64,000 bases of DNA from assembly GCF_001562275.1 (NCBI RefSeq), contig NZ_CP014304.1:992001-1056000 (forward strand), in the 5' to 3' direction. Under the pieces are notes generated by a model, which made no database searches, was not told the DNA's origin, and saw only the letters and a list, made by a program, of their open reading frames with translations. This DNA is from Hymenobacter sp. PAMC 26628. Its GTDB lineage: Bacteria; Bacteroidota; Bacteroidia; Cytophagales; Hymenobacteraceae. Made by a program: the position numbers and the translations under genes. The number at the start of each line of letters is the position of its first letter. The first letter of the stretch is position 1. Positions 16,086-24,562 of this stretch are shown in pieces.

Positions 16086-17417
16086 ATGCACCTCGTTATC
16101 ATTGGCAACGGCATTGCGGGCGTCACGGCGGCCATTACGGCGCGGCGGCTGGCGCCAGCGGCCCGCATCACGCTGATGGGGGCCGAGAGTGCGCACCATT
16201 ATTCACGCCCCGCGCTCATGTACTTGTACTTAGGCCACTTGCGCTACGCTGACGTGAAGCCCTATGCCGATTGGTTTTGGGCCGAAAACCACCTGGAGCT
16301 GGTGCAGACCGAAGCTACTGGCGTCGATGTCGCTGCCCGCACCGTGCAGCTGGCCACCGGCCCGCACCTAGCATACGACCGGCTGCTGCTGGCCACCGGC
16401 TCGGTACCGCGCATCCCCGACTGGCCCGGCCAGCAGCTAGCCGGCGTGCAAGGATTTTACGGCCTGCCCGATTTGGAAACCATGAGCCGCAACACCCAGG
16501 GCATCCGCCGCGCTGTGGTGGTGGGCGGCGGCCTCATCGGCGTAGAATTGGCCGAAATGCTGCACTCGCGCGGCATCCACGTCACCTGGCTGGTGCGTGA
16601 AGGGCGCTACTGGCAGTCGGTGCTACCCCCCGAAGAATCGGCCCTGCTAGAGGCGTACTTCAGAAAATACAACATTGATTTACAGCTTAATAGTGAGGTG
16701 CGCGAGTTGCTGGGTAACGTCCAGGGCCAAGTGCGGGCCGTGGTCACGACTACTGGCCAGGAGCTGCCCGCCGAGTGGGTAGGGCTAGCCACCGGCGTGC
16801 AGCCCAACCTGGCTTTGGCTAAAGCCGCCGGCCTTGACACCGACCGCGGCATCCTGGTCAACGAGCTGCTCGAAACCAGTGCGCCGGGCGTGTACGCGGC
16901 CGGCGACTGCGCCCAGCACCGCCAGCCTGCCCCTGGCGAGGTAGCCGTGGAGCAGCTCTGGTACACCGGCCGGATGCAGGGCGAAACCGTGGCCCACACC
17001 CTCTGCGGCCAGCCCACGCCCTACCGGCGCGGCGAGTGGTTCAACTCGGCCAAGTTTTTCAACCTCGAATACCAGACTTACGGGCGGGTGCCTGCTCGGC
17101 CCACGGCCGGCATCGCCAGCTTCTGCTGGCAGCACCCAAATGGCCGGCACCTGCTGCGCCTCAACTTTCAGGAAAAAGACCAGGCTGTGACGGGCGTAAA
17201 TGCCCTCGGCCTACGCCAGCGCCAGGACGTGTGGGAGCACTGGTTGCGCGAAAAAACGCCCATCGGCACTGTGCTGGCGCAACTGGCAGCGGCCAATTTT
17301 GACCCCGAGTTTGCCCGGCAACACGAAGCAGCCATCCGGCGCGCGTTTGCGCGGCAGTTTCCGAGCATTGCGGTGGCGAAGCCGCGCCGTAAGGGGCTGT
17401 TCGGGCTGTTGAAGTAG
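16086..17417 (+). CDS. NAD(P)/FAD-dependent oxidoreductase (nitrite/rubredoxin reductase-like)
   Basis: A 443-residue flavoprotein of the pyridine nucleotide-disulfide reductase class. The FAD-binding loop is LVIIGNGIAGVTAA at the N terminus, the NAD(P) loop VVVGGGLIGVELAEML lies near residue 142, and the second FAD motif VYAAGDCAQHR near residue 270. LLLATGSVPRIPD also fits. There is no CxxC redox pair near the first FAD motif, so it resembles rubredoxin/nitrite reductase-type single-electron donors rather than disulfide reductases. It is divergent from arsR and is followed 171 bases later by a membrane ferredoxin-like gene; the two probably move electrons together. Start at 16086 puts the FAD loop at residue 2. 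The partner and role in arsenic chemistry are not shown. Confidence 0.88.
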   Translation: MHLVIIGNGIAGVTAAITARRLAPAARITLMGAESAHHYSRPALMYLYLGHLRYADVKPYADWFWAENHLELVQTEATGVDVAARTVQLATGPHLAYDRLLLATGSVPRIPDWPGQQLAGVQGFYGLPDLETMSRNTQGIRRAVVVGGGLIGVELAEMLHSRGIHVTWLVREGRYWQSVLPPEESALLEAYFRKYNIDLQLNSEVRELLGNVQGQVRAVVTTTGQELPAEWVGLATGVQPNLALAKAAGLDTDRGILVNELLETSAPGVYAAGDCAQHRQPAPGEVAVEQLWYTGRMQGETVAHTLCGQPTPYRRGEWFNSAKFFNLEYQTYGRVPARPTAGIASFCWQHPNGRHLLRLNFQEKDQAVTGVNALGLRQRQDVWEHWLREKTPIGTVLAQLAAANFDPEFARQHEAAIRRAFARQFPSIAVAKPRRKGLFGLLK

Positions 17418-17466
17418 CGAATATAACCAAGCAGAACGCCAGGCTGACCGCCAAGAAAAATCTTCA

Positions 17467-17561
17467 AAAGAACGTCATGCCGACGGCTGGAAGCCTCTCT
17501 GCCGCTTCGTCAGCGCTAGTAAACGAAGCAGTAAGGATGCTTTCTGTCGTTAGTATAATGT
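17467..17561. repeat. degenerate copy of GAACGTCATGC palindromic repeat, family B
   Basis: AAAAGAACGTCATGCCGACGG, then AAGCCTCTCTGCCGCTTCGTC, then a mirrored CGAAGCAGTAAGGATGCTTTCTG resemble the better preserved copies at 22486 and 44980. Confidence 0.45.
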
Positions 17562-17588
17562 TCACTAATAAGTATTTGTAAAAAAAAT

Positions 17589-18941
17589 ATGCAAGACCTT
17601 ACCGCGCCCTCGCTGGCCCTGGCCCAACCGCCGCCGGCTGCCGTGCCGGCCGGCGAAAAGCTGCCCCTGGCGGCGGTGGCCCTGGGCCTGCTGGCGCTGC
17701 TGGCCGCTGCCGCCGATGCCGACCCCGGCCGCGCCCGGCTCAGCCTGTGCCTGGCCCTGGCGCTGGTGAGCGGTGGGGCCCTGGGCTGGGCCTGGCTGGC
17801 GTTTGGGCAGCGGCCCCCCGGCTGGCACCCGCACGACTTATGGCGGCGGGCCAGCACTAGCCGGGGGGCTGTGGCTTGGGCCACGGGCGTGGCCCTCACG
17901 GGCTTTTACGTGGTGCTGTACTGGTTTCCGTGGCTGCTCGAAAACCTCATTAGGGCCCTCGACCCCTTCAGCCAGTGGCTGCGCCACCGGCCGGCCGACC
18001 AGTGGTTTCTCTACGGCACGTTTTACACGCTGGCGGTGCTGGTGCTGGGCGGCCGGGGCCTGTGGAAATATCGGTTTTCGCGCTACCACCTGGCGCGCAC
18101 CGCGTCGGTGATGTTCTTCCAGCTGGGCTTTGGATTTTTGCTGCCGGGGCTGCTGCTGGCTCTGCAAAAGCCCGAGTATTACTTCTCGTATTTCTGGCCG
18201 CTGAAGTACGACTACCTGTTTCCCGGCACAGTAGCGCAGCTGCTGCACGGCGGCGGGCTGGGCGCGTTTATGGTTTTCTGGGGGGTAGTAATGTCGTTTC
18301 TGGCCACGCCGGTGCTCACGTATTTCTTAGGCAAGCGCTGGTACTGCGCCTGGGTGTGCGGCTGCGGTGGCCTGGCCGAAACCGCCGGCGATGCTTACCG
18401 CCACCTCTCCGACAAAAGCCGCCAGGCCTGGCGCTGGGAAGTGCGCCTCATCTACCCCATTCTGGGGCTGATAATCCTACTCACGGGGCTGCTGTGGGTG
18501 GGGGCCTCGGGGGCGGTGCCGGCGCTGGGCGTGGTCACGGGGCCCCTGGGGCAGTTCTACGGCTTCGTCATTGGCAGCGTGTTTTCGGGCATTGTGGGCG
18601 TGGGCTTTTATCCGCTCATGGGCAGCAGGGTGTGGTGCCGCTTTGGCTGCCCCATGGCCGCCTACCTGGGCCTGCTGCAAAAACACTTTTCCCGTTTCCG
18701 CATCAGCACCAACGGCGGGCAGTGCATCTCGTGCGGCAACTGCTCCAACGCCTGCGAAATGGGCATCGACGTGAAGCAGTACGCTCAGCGCGGTGAGCCC
18801 ATCGTGCGGGCCGCCTGCGTGGGCTGCGGCCTCTGCGCCACCGCCTGCCCCCGCGGCGTGCTCAACCTGGAGAACGGCCCGCGCGAGGGCCGACTGGCGG
18901 CTTCCACGTTCATCCACGCCGATTCGTTGCGAATTTTGTAG
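17589..18941 (+). CDS. polytopic membrane protein with 4Fe-4S ferredoxin domain (NapH/CcoG-like)
   Basis: A 450-residue membrane protein with about nine hydrophobic segments. Between segments is the paired cysteine motif WYCAWVCGCGG (residue ~257) and WCRFGCPMAAYLG (~350), the NapH/CcoG pattern. The C-terminal soluble part has two 4Fe-4S sets: CISCGNCSNACEMG and CVGCGLCATACPRG. Such proteins pass electrons between the quinone pool or a flavoprotein and periplasmic or membrane oxidoreductases. It follows the FAD oxidoreductase and lies within the arsenic region. It may supply low-potential electrons, for instance to the radical-SAM enzyme ArsS, but this is inference. Homologues in Bacteroidota are annotated only as 4Fe-4S binding proteins. 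Confidence 0.88.
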   Translation: MQDLTAPSLALAQPPPAAVPAGEKLPLAAVALGLLALLAAAADADPGRARLSLCLALALVSGGALGWAWLAFGQRPPGWHPHDLWRRASTSRGAVAWATGVALTGFYVVLYWFPWLLENLIRALDPFSQWLRHRPADQWFLYGTFYTLAVLVLGGRGLWKYRFSRYHLARTASVMFFQLGFGFLLPGLLLALQKPEYYFSYFWPLKYDYLFPGTVAQLLHGGGLGAFMVFWGVVMSFLATPVLTYFLGKRWYCAWVCGCGGLAETAGDAYRHLSDKSRQAWRWEVRLIYPILGLIILLTGLLWVGASGAVPALGVVTGPLGQFYGFVIGSVFSGIVGVGFYPLMGSRVWCRFGCPMAAYLGLLQKHFSRFRISTNGGQCISCGNCSNACEMGIDVKQYAQRGEPIVRAACVGCGLCATACPRGVLNLENGPREGRLAASTFIHADSLRIL

Positions 18942-19028
18942 GGTGTTGTTGAACAAATAGGGCAAAACCTCCGGCGCGGGCACACAGGCAAGCTATCATT
19001 TGGGTTAACAGCTTGTAAAGCAATAGCA

Positions 19029-19610
19029 ATGAACAAATCAGCCGGTTATGAAAGCGTAGCGACCGTTTTTATCAAAGGCCGCGGTTGCGCGGTCAATGGC
19101 GCCGGTACATCTTCCGTCCGGGATTGGGTGCGCACCCTTTCGTCCGGGTCCACGGTGCTAGACATTGGCTGCGGAACGGGTGTCCCGATTTCCAAGACGT
19201 TGATTGAGGAAGGCATGACGGTTTACGGAATTGACGCCTCGCCTACTTTGGTCAACGCTTTCCAGAAAAACTTTCCCAGTAGTCCCATCGCCTGCGAATC
19301 AGTGGAGGATTCCTCCTTTTTCAATCTCGGATTTGACGCAATTGTTGCGTGGGGGCTACTGTTTTTGCTGTCGAAGGAATCACAAGTACTCGTCATCCAA
19401 AAGGCAGCTACCGCTTTGCGGACCGGCGGAAAATTACTGTTCACGGCCCCTTCTCAAAACGCCGAGTGGAAAGACGTTATGACCGGACAACAGTCCCTAT
19501 CACTTGGAACAGCCAAGTACAAAGAGGTCTTGGCTACCGCAGGATTGTCGCTGCTGGAGGAATTTGAAGACGAAGGAGGAAACCACTATTTTAATACCGT
19601 TAAAAATTAA
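19029..19610 (+). CDS. class I SAM-dependent methyltransferase
   Basis: A 193-residue Rossmann methyltransferase. Motif I is VLDIGCGTGVPIS (residue ~44), the acidic end of beta-2 is VYGIDASPTLV, motif IV is FDAIVAWGLLFLLS, and post-motif LRTGGKLLFTAP. It lacks the extra cysteines of ArsM, so it is not an obvious arsenite methyltransferase. Base composition is lower in GC than neighbours, and codon use is mixed, suggesting acquisition from elsewhere. It stands alone between the membrane ferredoxin gene and the cellulose-synthase-like gene, with spacers of 87 and 172 bases. Substrate unknown. Confidence 0.85.
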   Translation: MNKSAGYESVATVFIKGRGCAVNGAGTSSVRDWVRTLSSGSTVLDIGCGTGVPISKTLIEEGMTVYGIDASPTLVNAFQKNFPSSPIACESVEDSSFFNLGFDAIVAWGLLFLLSKESQVLVIQKAATALRTGGKLLFTAPSQNAEWKDVMTGQQSLSLGTAKYKEVLATAGLSLLEEFEDEGGNHYFNTVKN

Positions 19611-19782
19611 CGAATGCCTACAGAAGTGTGCTAATCAGTTGTATTATTAATTTGCTGTTTAACAAGATATTAAGACACAAATTAAAACTGCGCTAAGCTC
19701 GACTCGGAGGTTTCCCCCATTTATTTAGTAACCCCCTTTATAGGACGCACGCCCGGCGGCAAGCCTCCTCAGCCTCCCTTCT

Positions 19783-21237
19783 ATGCTGTTTCTTGAAACC
19801 GGGCTGGTCGTCCTCTACGGCGGCTGCCTGGTATTTATGCTGGGTTTCAGCCTCACGCAGTGGCGGCTTACGCGGCTGGCGCGCCGGGCCCCCGCACTGC
19901 CCGCGCCGCCCACGCCGCTGGCGTGGCCGCGCGTCACGGTGCAGCTGCCGGTGTACAATGAGTTGCCCGTGGTGGCCCGCATCATCGACGCGGCGGCGGC
20001 GCTCGACTACCCCGCCGGCTGCCTTCACATCCAGGTGCTCGACGACTCGACCGATGCAAGCGTGGCCGTAGCCGCCGCCCGCGTGGCCCACCACCGGGCG
20101 CGCGGCACGCGTATCAGCCACGTGCGGCGGCCCACCCGCCAGGGCTACAAAGCCGGGGCCCTGGCCCACGGCCTGGCCGAAACCGACGGCGAGTTCATCG
20201 CCATTTTCGACGCCGATTTCATTCCGGAGCCCGATTTTCTGCGCCGGGTTATCCCGCATTTCACCGGCCCCGAAATCGGCATGGTACAAACCCGCTGGGG
20301 CCACCTCAACGAAAACGACTCGCTGCTCACGCGCCTGCAAGCCTTTGGGCTGAACGCGCACTTTCTGGTGGAGCAGGTGGGCCGGCAGGTGGGCGGGCAC
20401 TTCCTCAACTTCAACGGCACGGGCGGCGTGTGGCGGCGCACCTGCATCGAAGACGCCGGTGGTTGGCAGGCCGATACCCTCACCGAAGACCTCGACCTGA
20501 GCTACCGCGCCCAGCTGCGCGGCTGGCGCTTCCGGTACCTGCCCGGGGTGGTGGCGCCCGCCGAGCTACCCGCCCACCTGGGGGCCCTCAAGTCGCAGCA
20601 GCACCGCTGGAACAAGGGCGCCGCCGAAACCGCCCGCAAGCACCTCGGCCGGGTGTGGCGCGCGCCGGCCCTGCCGCTGGCCACCAAGCTGCACGCCACG
20701 TTTCACTTGCTGAACAGCTCCGTATTTGCCGTCATTTTGCTGATGGCGCTGCTAAGCGTGCCGCTGGTGCTGGTGCGGGCGCACCGGCCCGAGCTGGAGC
20801 CGGTTTTTCGGCTGGCGTCGATTTTTGTGTTTACGCTGCTGCCGCTGGTCTATTACTACTACGTGGCCTGGCGGCGGGCCGGGCCGGCGGCCGGGCGCTG
20901 GTTTGCGCCCACGTTTGGGCTGTTCATTTCGTTGTCGATGGGCCTGGCGCTGCACAACGCGCGGGCCGTAGGGCAGGGCCTGCTGCGGCGCGCCTCGCCC
21001 TTCGTGCGCACGCCCAAGCTGGGCATGGGCCCCACCGCTGGGGCCCCGGTCCCTCATCCCCGCCGGCCCCCCGCTGGCCCGCTGCCAACCGGCGAAGGGC
21101 TGCTGACGGTGTATTTTCTGGGCGGGCTGGCGGCCGATTTTTATTACCGCAGCTACGGCCTGCTGTCGTTTCACGGGTTGCTGGTGGTGGGTTTTGGGGC
21201 CCTCACGGGCTACGCCTGGCGCGAGCGGCGAGGGTAG
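19783..21237 (+). CDS. cellulose synthase-like family 2 glycosyltransferase
   Basis: A 484-residue membrane GT2 enzyme. One N-terminal membrane segment (LVVLYGGCLVFMLGFSL) precedes the catalytic domain: VTVQLPVYNE, VLDDSTDAS, the DxD motif IFDADFIPEPDF, TEDLDLSYRAQLRGW, and the QxxRW motif QQHRWNKGAAET near residue 284. Several C-terminal segments follow (FAVILLMALLSVPLVL, VYYYYVAWRR). This is the layout of processive or ceramide-type beta-glycosyltransferases. Its 3' end overlaps no gene, and the rhodanese gene begins 37 bases later, so they form a pair. The substrate may be a lipid or a polysaccharide; which is not visible. Confidence 0.88.
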   Translation: MLFLETGLVVLYGGCLVFMLGFSLTQWRLTRLARRAPALPAPPTPLAWPRVTVQLPVYNELPVVARIIDAAAALDYPAGCLHIQVLDDSTDASVAVAAARVAHHRARGTRISHVRRPTRQGYKAGALAHGLAETDGEFIAIFDADFIPEPDFLRRVIPHFTGPEIGMVQTRWGHLNENDSLLTRLQAFGLNAHFLVEQVGRQVGGHFLNFNGTGGVWRRTCIEDAGGWQADTLTEDLDLSYRAQLRGWRFRYLPGVVAPAELPAHLGALKSQQHRWNKGAAETARKHLGRVWRAPALPLATKLHATFHLLNSSVFAVILLMALLSVPLVLVRAHRPELEPVFRLASIFVFTLLPLVYYYYVAWRRAGPAAGRWFAPTFGLFISLSMGLALHNARAVGQGLLRRASPFVRTPKLGMGPTAGAPVPHPRRPPAGPLPTGEGLLTVYFLGGLAADFYYRSYGLLSFHGLLVVGFGALTGYAWRERRG

Positions 21238-21274
21238 GGCAACCGCCGGGGGCCGCGCCTGCGTACTTGTGGGC

Positions 21275-21805
21275 ATGACTACTTCCTCCTGGGTACGGTG
21301 GCTGAGCGGCGGGCTGCTGGCGGGCCTAGCGGCCGCCTACTACAGCCGCCAAACCGACGCCCCACCCACCACCAATAAGCTCTATTCGGCCATGCTCAAC
21401 GGCCTGCTGAAGCAGTCGGTGCCTTACGTGAGCGTGGCGCAGCTCAGAAGCCAGCCGGCTCCGGTGCTGCTCGACACGCGCCCGCCCGCGGAGTTCGCCG
21501 TCAGCCACTTGCGTGGGGCGCGGGAGGTTGGCTACGACGATTTTTCCCTGGCCAAGGTGCAGGACTTGCCCAAGAATACGCCCATCGTGGTGTACTGCTC
21601 GGTGGGCGTGCGCAGTGAAAACATAGGGGCCCGGCTCCAGCAAGCTGGCTACACGCACGTGCGCAACCTCTACGGCGGCCTCTTCGAGTGGGTCAACGAA
21701 GGCCAGCCCATCGTCACGGGTCACGACCAGCCCACCACCCGCGTCCACGCCTACTCGCCCACCTGGGGCATTTGGCTTCAGCGCGGCCAAAAGGTGTACC
21801 AGTAG
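21275..21805 (+). CDS. rhodanese-domain protein with N-terminal anchor
   Basis: A 176-residue protein with a short N-terminal hydrophobic stretch (WLSGGLLAGLAAAYY) and one rhodanese domain. The catalytic loop VVYCSVGVRSENIG contains the nucleophilic cysteine with an arginine, and LLDTRPPAEFAVSHLRGA is the CH2A region. Rhodaneses transfer sulfane sulfur; some members act on arsenate. It directly follows the cellulose-synthase-like gene within the arsenic region. The ATG at 21275 is favoured over an upstream in-frame codon at 21194 that would overlap the preceding gene. Its stop codon is inside a 19-bp palindrome. Confidence 0.88.
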   Translation: MTTSSWVRWLSGGLLAGLAAAYYSRQTDAPPTTNKLYSAMLNGLLKQSVPYVSVAQLRSQPAPVLLDTRPPAEFAVSHLRGAREVGYDDFSLAKVQDLPKNTPIVVYCSVGVRSENIGARLQQAGYTHVRNLYGGLFEWVNEGQPIVTGHDQPTTRVHAYSPTWGIWLQRGQKVYQ

Positions 21806-21846
21806 CGCAGTAGCGCGAACTACAAATTTCGCGCTACTGCGCTACT
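21801..21846. terminator. long palindrome between convergent genes
   Basis: A 19-bp perfect stem: AGTAGCGCAGTAGCGCGAA and TTCGCGCTACTGCGCTACT with an 8-base loop. It includes the rhodanese stop codon and ends 2 bases before the complement of the DUF6134 stop. Likely a bidirectional terminator without a long T run. Confidence 0.6.
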
Positions 21847-21848
21847 AG

Positions 21849-22469
21849 CTACTTCTCCAGCCGAATAATAAAATTCTTGAGCGGGTTCTTTTTGATAATT
21901 GTAATCAACTGGCTGTTAGCATACTGGTACTCGTCTTCGCGCCCATCGCGCAGGGCGTGCCAAGCGCCGTTCTGGCCTCGGCTCAGGGCAAAGTAGTCGC
22001 CGAAATACTCGGCAAAAGCCCGCGCCTGCCCCGCTGGCGGCTCGCCAAAAAACATGTTGGTGACGGCGTAGCGGATGGGCTGGGTTTCGGTGGCCCGGTA
22101 GTGGTGCTTGTACTGGTCGGCCACGATGTCGTAGTGGTCACCCTTCCACTCGGCCCGCGACGAAAAATCGCCCTGGTTGGTGTGCGCCTCCACCGTCGAG
22201 AGCAGTAGTTGGCCGCTGCGGAAGTGATTGGTTACCTGGTAGTAAATCTTGAGGTGGTAGAAGAGGAAATTCACCTTCACGTCGCTCACCAGCGCGTAGG
22301 TCACGTCGGCGCCCACCGGGGCCTGGCGCGTGGCCGTCATCGTGCCCACCCGCAGGCCCGCCACCTCAATGCCGTAGCGCCGCACCTCAGCCACCGCGGC
22401 TTTGGGGCCCTGGGCCGCCGCCAGCAGGGGTAAGGAGCTAAGGAAAAACAGGGTGGGCAACCTCATCAT
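21849..22469 (-). CDS. DUF6134 family exported protein
   Basis: A 206-residue protein with a signal peptide (LPTLFFLSSLPLLAAAQG). The mature part looks like the DUF6134 pattern: RYGIEVAGLRVGTMTATRQ, NFLFYHLKIYYQVTNHFRSG, and a C-terminal YANSQLITIIKKNPL. It probably folds as a periplasmic or outer-membrane beta protein. ATG at 22469 or 22466 starts it; a TTG further up is less likely. It is convergent with the rhodanese gene and divergent from nothing; arsM lies upstream on the same strand beyond a palindromic repeat. Function unknown. Confidence 0.8.
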   Translation of the reverse strand: MMRLPTLFFLSSLPLLAAAQGPKAAVAEVRRYGIEVAGLRVGTMTATRQAPVGADVTYALVSDVKVNFLFYHLKIYYQVTNHFRSGQLLLSTVEAHTNQGDFSSRAEWKGDHYDIVADQYKHHYRATETQPIRYAVTNMFFGEPPAGQARAFAEYFGDYFALSRGQNGAWHALRDGREDEYQYANSQLITIIKKNPLKNFIIRLEK

Positions 22470-22485
22470 TGACAAGATGTTACCT

Positions 22486-22589
22486 AAAAGAACGTCATGC
22501 TGAGCGTAGCCGAAACGTCTCTATCGCGCAAGTAATTACTACTGCTGCGGTAGAGATGCTTCGGCTACGCTCAGCATGACGTTCTTTTT
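22486..22589. repeat. GAACGTCATGC palindromic repeat, family B
   Basis: Arms AAAGAACGTCATGCTGAGCG... and ...CGCTCAGCATGACGTTCTTT pair over about 28 bases with a central part containing TAGAGATGCTTCGGC. It stands between arsM and DUF6134, downstream of the arsM stop. Confidence 0.7.
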
Positions 22590-22610
22590 GAGCTAATTAC
22601 TACCCACGCA

Positions 22611-23579
22611 TTAGCAGCAACCGCCGCCGTCGTAGTGGTAGGTGGAGGGCGAAATGAATATATCGTCGCGGCCCAAGGCGGCTAGGTTGCCAGCGGTTTT
22701 ATCGCACACGGCCAGCGGCTGGTTCTGCATGAGCACGTGGCCTTTGTGGTCGTCGAAGTACTCGTCGCCGCCGTAGAAGATGGCGGTACGGCCCGTGAAA
22801 ATGCAGGGCCCATCGGCCGGCATCGGGTCCTTGATGGCGCAGACTTCGACGCTCTCAATGAAAATAACCTCATCGGTGGCGTAGTGTTGGGGCGAGAGCA
22901 CGCGGTAGGCGCGCTTGGCCCGCACCTCGATGGTGCCGAAGCCGACCTCGGCAATCATATCCAGGTACTGTTGCAAGGGCAGCGAGCCGGTGAGGCACAG
23001 GGCCCGCAGGCGCTCGTCGGCGCGCAGCTCGTCGCTCATGGGCTGCTCGCAGGTGGGGTCCGACATCACGAGGCGGCCGTGGGGCTTGAGCACGCGGTAG
23101 GTTTCCTGGAGGGCGCGCTTGAGGTCGTCGAGCTTGAAGATGTTAAACAGGCAGTTTTGGGCGGCCACGTCCACGCTCTTGTCGTCCACGGGCAGGTGCA
23201 GGGCGTCGCCGGCGCGCAGGTCAATAAAATCGCTTTTAAACCAAGCATTCTGCTCCTCAGCCGTTTGCATGTTGTCGCGCGAAGCGTCGAGCATCTCGTT
23301 CACCACGTCCACGCCGATTACGGCGCCCGGCCGGCGGCTGAAGTACGCGAACTGAAGCAGCTCCATGCCGCCGCCCACGCCCACGTAGAGCACGGTGGGC
23401 GAGTTGGTGAGGTCGCGCGGGTTCACGGTGCTGCCGCAGCCGTAGTTCATGCTCAGCATCCGCTGCGGAATGCTGAGGCCAGGCAGCTGCCACACGGGGT
23501 TGGTGGTGCAGCAAAGGCCCACCTGGGGCTCCTGGGCCGCCTGGCGGTACACGTCGGCAGTGGTATCTAAGTAGCTCAT
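22611..23579 (-). CDS. arsM: arsenite S-adenosylmethionine methyltransferase ArsM, arsenosugar type
   Basis: A 322-residue methyltransferase that adds methyl groups to As(III), providing the dimethylarsenite precursor for arsenosugars. The SAM loop VLYVGVGGGMELLQFA is near residue 64, GVDVVNEML follows, and the conserved cysteines of arsenite binding are visible at GLCCTTNPVW (residues ~22-24), AAQNCLFNIF (~143) and DPTCEQP (~175). The mid-protein LKPHGRLVMSDP motif fits ArsM. The arsenosugar subgroup has the extended C terminus seen here, including DGPCIFTGRTAIFYGGDE and the final GGGCC. It is a single gene on the minus strand, divergent from nothing close; DUF547 lies upstream. Confidence 0.95.
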   Translation of the reverse strand: MSYLDTTADVYRQAAQEPQVGLCCTTNPVWQLPGLSIPQRMLSMNYGCGSTVNPRDLTNSPTVLYVGVGGGMELLQFAYFSRRPGAVIGVDVVNEMLDASRDNMQTAEEQNAWFKSDFIDLRAGDALHLPVDDKSVDVAAQNCLFNIFKLDDLKRALQETYRVLKPHGRLVMSDPTCEQPMSDELRADERLRALCLTGSLPLQQYLDMIAEVGFGTIEVRAKRAYRVLSPQHYATDEVIFIESVEVCAIKDPMPADGPCIFTGRTAIFYGGDEYFDDHKGHVLMQNQPLAVCDKTAGNLAALGRDDIFISPSTYHYDGGGCC

Positions 23580-23655
23580 CTCAAGATTTTGGGGGGATAA
23601 TCAGGGCAATATTACGGCGGGGGTGGGGCCCCGCGCAAAAGGCGTTTGAACAAGC

Positions 23656-24468
23656 CTACTGCTTGTTTAGATTCCAGTTGTAGTCCAGGTAAGAAATCTT
23701 GGTGCTGCCATCAATTTTGGCAGATGAGTAGCGGTTCACCCATTTCACCACCGACTGGCCGTTTTTCTCCCAATCGCCTTTGTACCAGTCGAAATATTTA
23801 GAGAGCTGGGCGTCTGATTTGCTGATTTTGTTCTTGGCCGGGTTATTTAGGAAGTCGCGGCCCTGGTCGTCGAGCTGTTTTTCGAGGGCGGCGGCCGTGT
23901 AGGCTTCGTTGCGCAGGCGCGGGCACGAGATGGAGGCGCACACCAGCGTAAAGTGGATGCGCGGGTCGTCAAATTTTTTGCGCAGGATGCCGTGCTCGAT
24001 GTTGTCGAGGCTCATTTTTTCGCCCCCGATGCTGAAAAACTTGGCCGCCCAGGGCGTAGTCACGAACGGAATTTTAATTTTCGACCCAATGTCCTTGATG
24101 CTCGTCAGCGGGTAGTGGTCGAGGATGAGGCGGATGGTATAGGCGTTGTACGCGTTTATCCAGTAGGCCATCTGGTCGTTTTTGGACCAGTTGGCGGCGG
24201 GCGGGTTCTTGCTCAGTAGCGCCAAATACTGGTTGAAAGCAGCCTCGTCGGCCTTGAATCCCAGGTAGTTGACCAGCCCCTGGGCGTTGACGTGCTTCTT
24301 GAGCAGCCGGTCGTAGGCGCTGTGGTCCACCAGGGGCCCGGCGGCGGGCGTGGCGTAGGTGGGGGTAGGCACGGGGTTGAAACCGGGCACTACCACGGCC
24401 ACGGCAGTGAGCGTGCTGGCGGCCAGCGCCAGCGCCGCAATGGTCGAGGTCTTCATAAGTTTGTTCAT
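23656..24468 (-). CDS. exported DUF547 family protein
   Basis: A 270-residue protein with an N-terminal signal segment (IAALALAASTLTAVAVVVP). The DUF547 core is clear: DQMAYWINAYNAYTIRLIL, KIPFVTTPWAAKFFSIGG, SLDNIEHGILRKKFDDPR, and the HFTLVCASISCPRLRNEAY motif with Cys pair. The family is broadly distributed and its biochemistry is not settled, though the conserved Glu/His/Cys pattern hints at a thiol-dependent enzyme. It is divergent from the arsenosugar glycosyltransferase at 24563 and upstream of arsM, so it belongs to the arsenosugar neighbourhood. ATG at 24468 chosen. Confidence 0.87.
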   Translation of the reverse strand: MNKLMKTSTIAALALAASTLTAVAVVVPGFNPVPTPTYATPAAGPLVDHSAYDRLLKKHVNAQGLVNYLGFKADEAAFNQYLALLSKNPPAANWSKNDQMAYWINAYNAYTIRLILDHYPLTSIKDIGSKIKIPFVTTPWAAKFFSIGGEKMSLDNIEHGILRKKFDDPRIHFTLVCASISCPRLRNEAYTAAALEKQLDDQGRDFLNNPAKNKISKSDAQLSKYFDWYKGDWEKNGQSVVKWVNRYSSAKIDGSTKISYLDYNWNLNKQ

Positions 24469-24562
24469 CGAGCGTGATATACGGCAAACCCGGCCCCTAA
24501 AGATTGCCGCTGGAAATCTAGCCGCCCCCGCGGGTCCGTACAGTCTGGTAGCTTCTCCCTTT

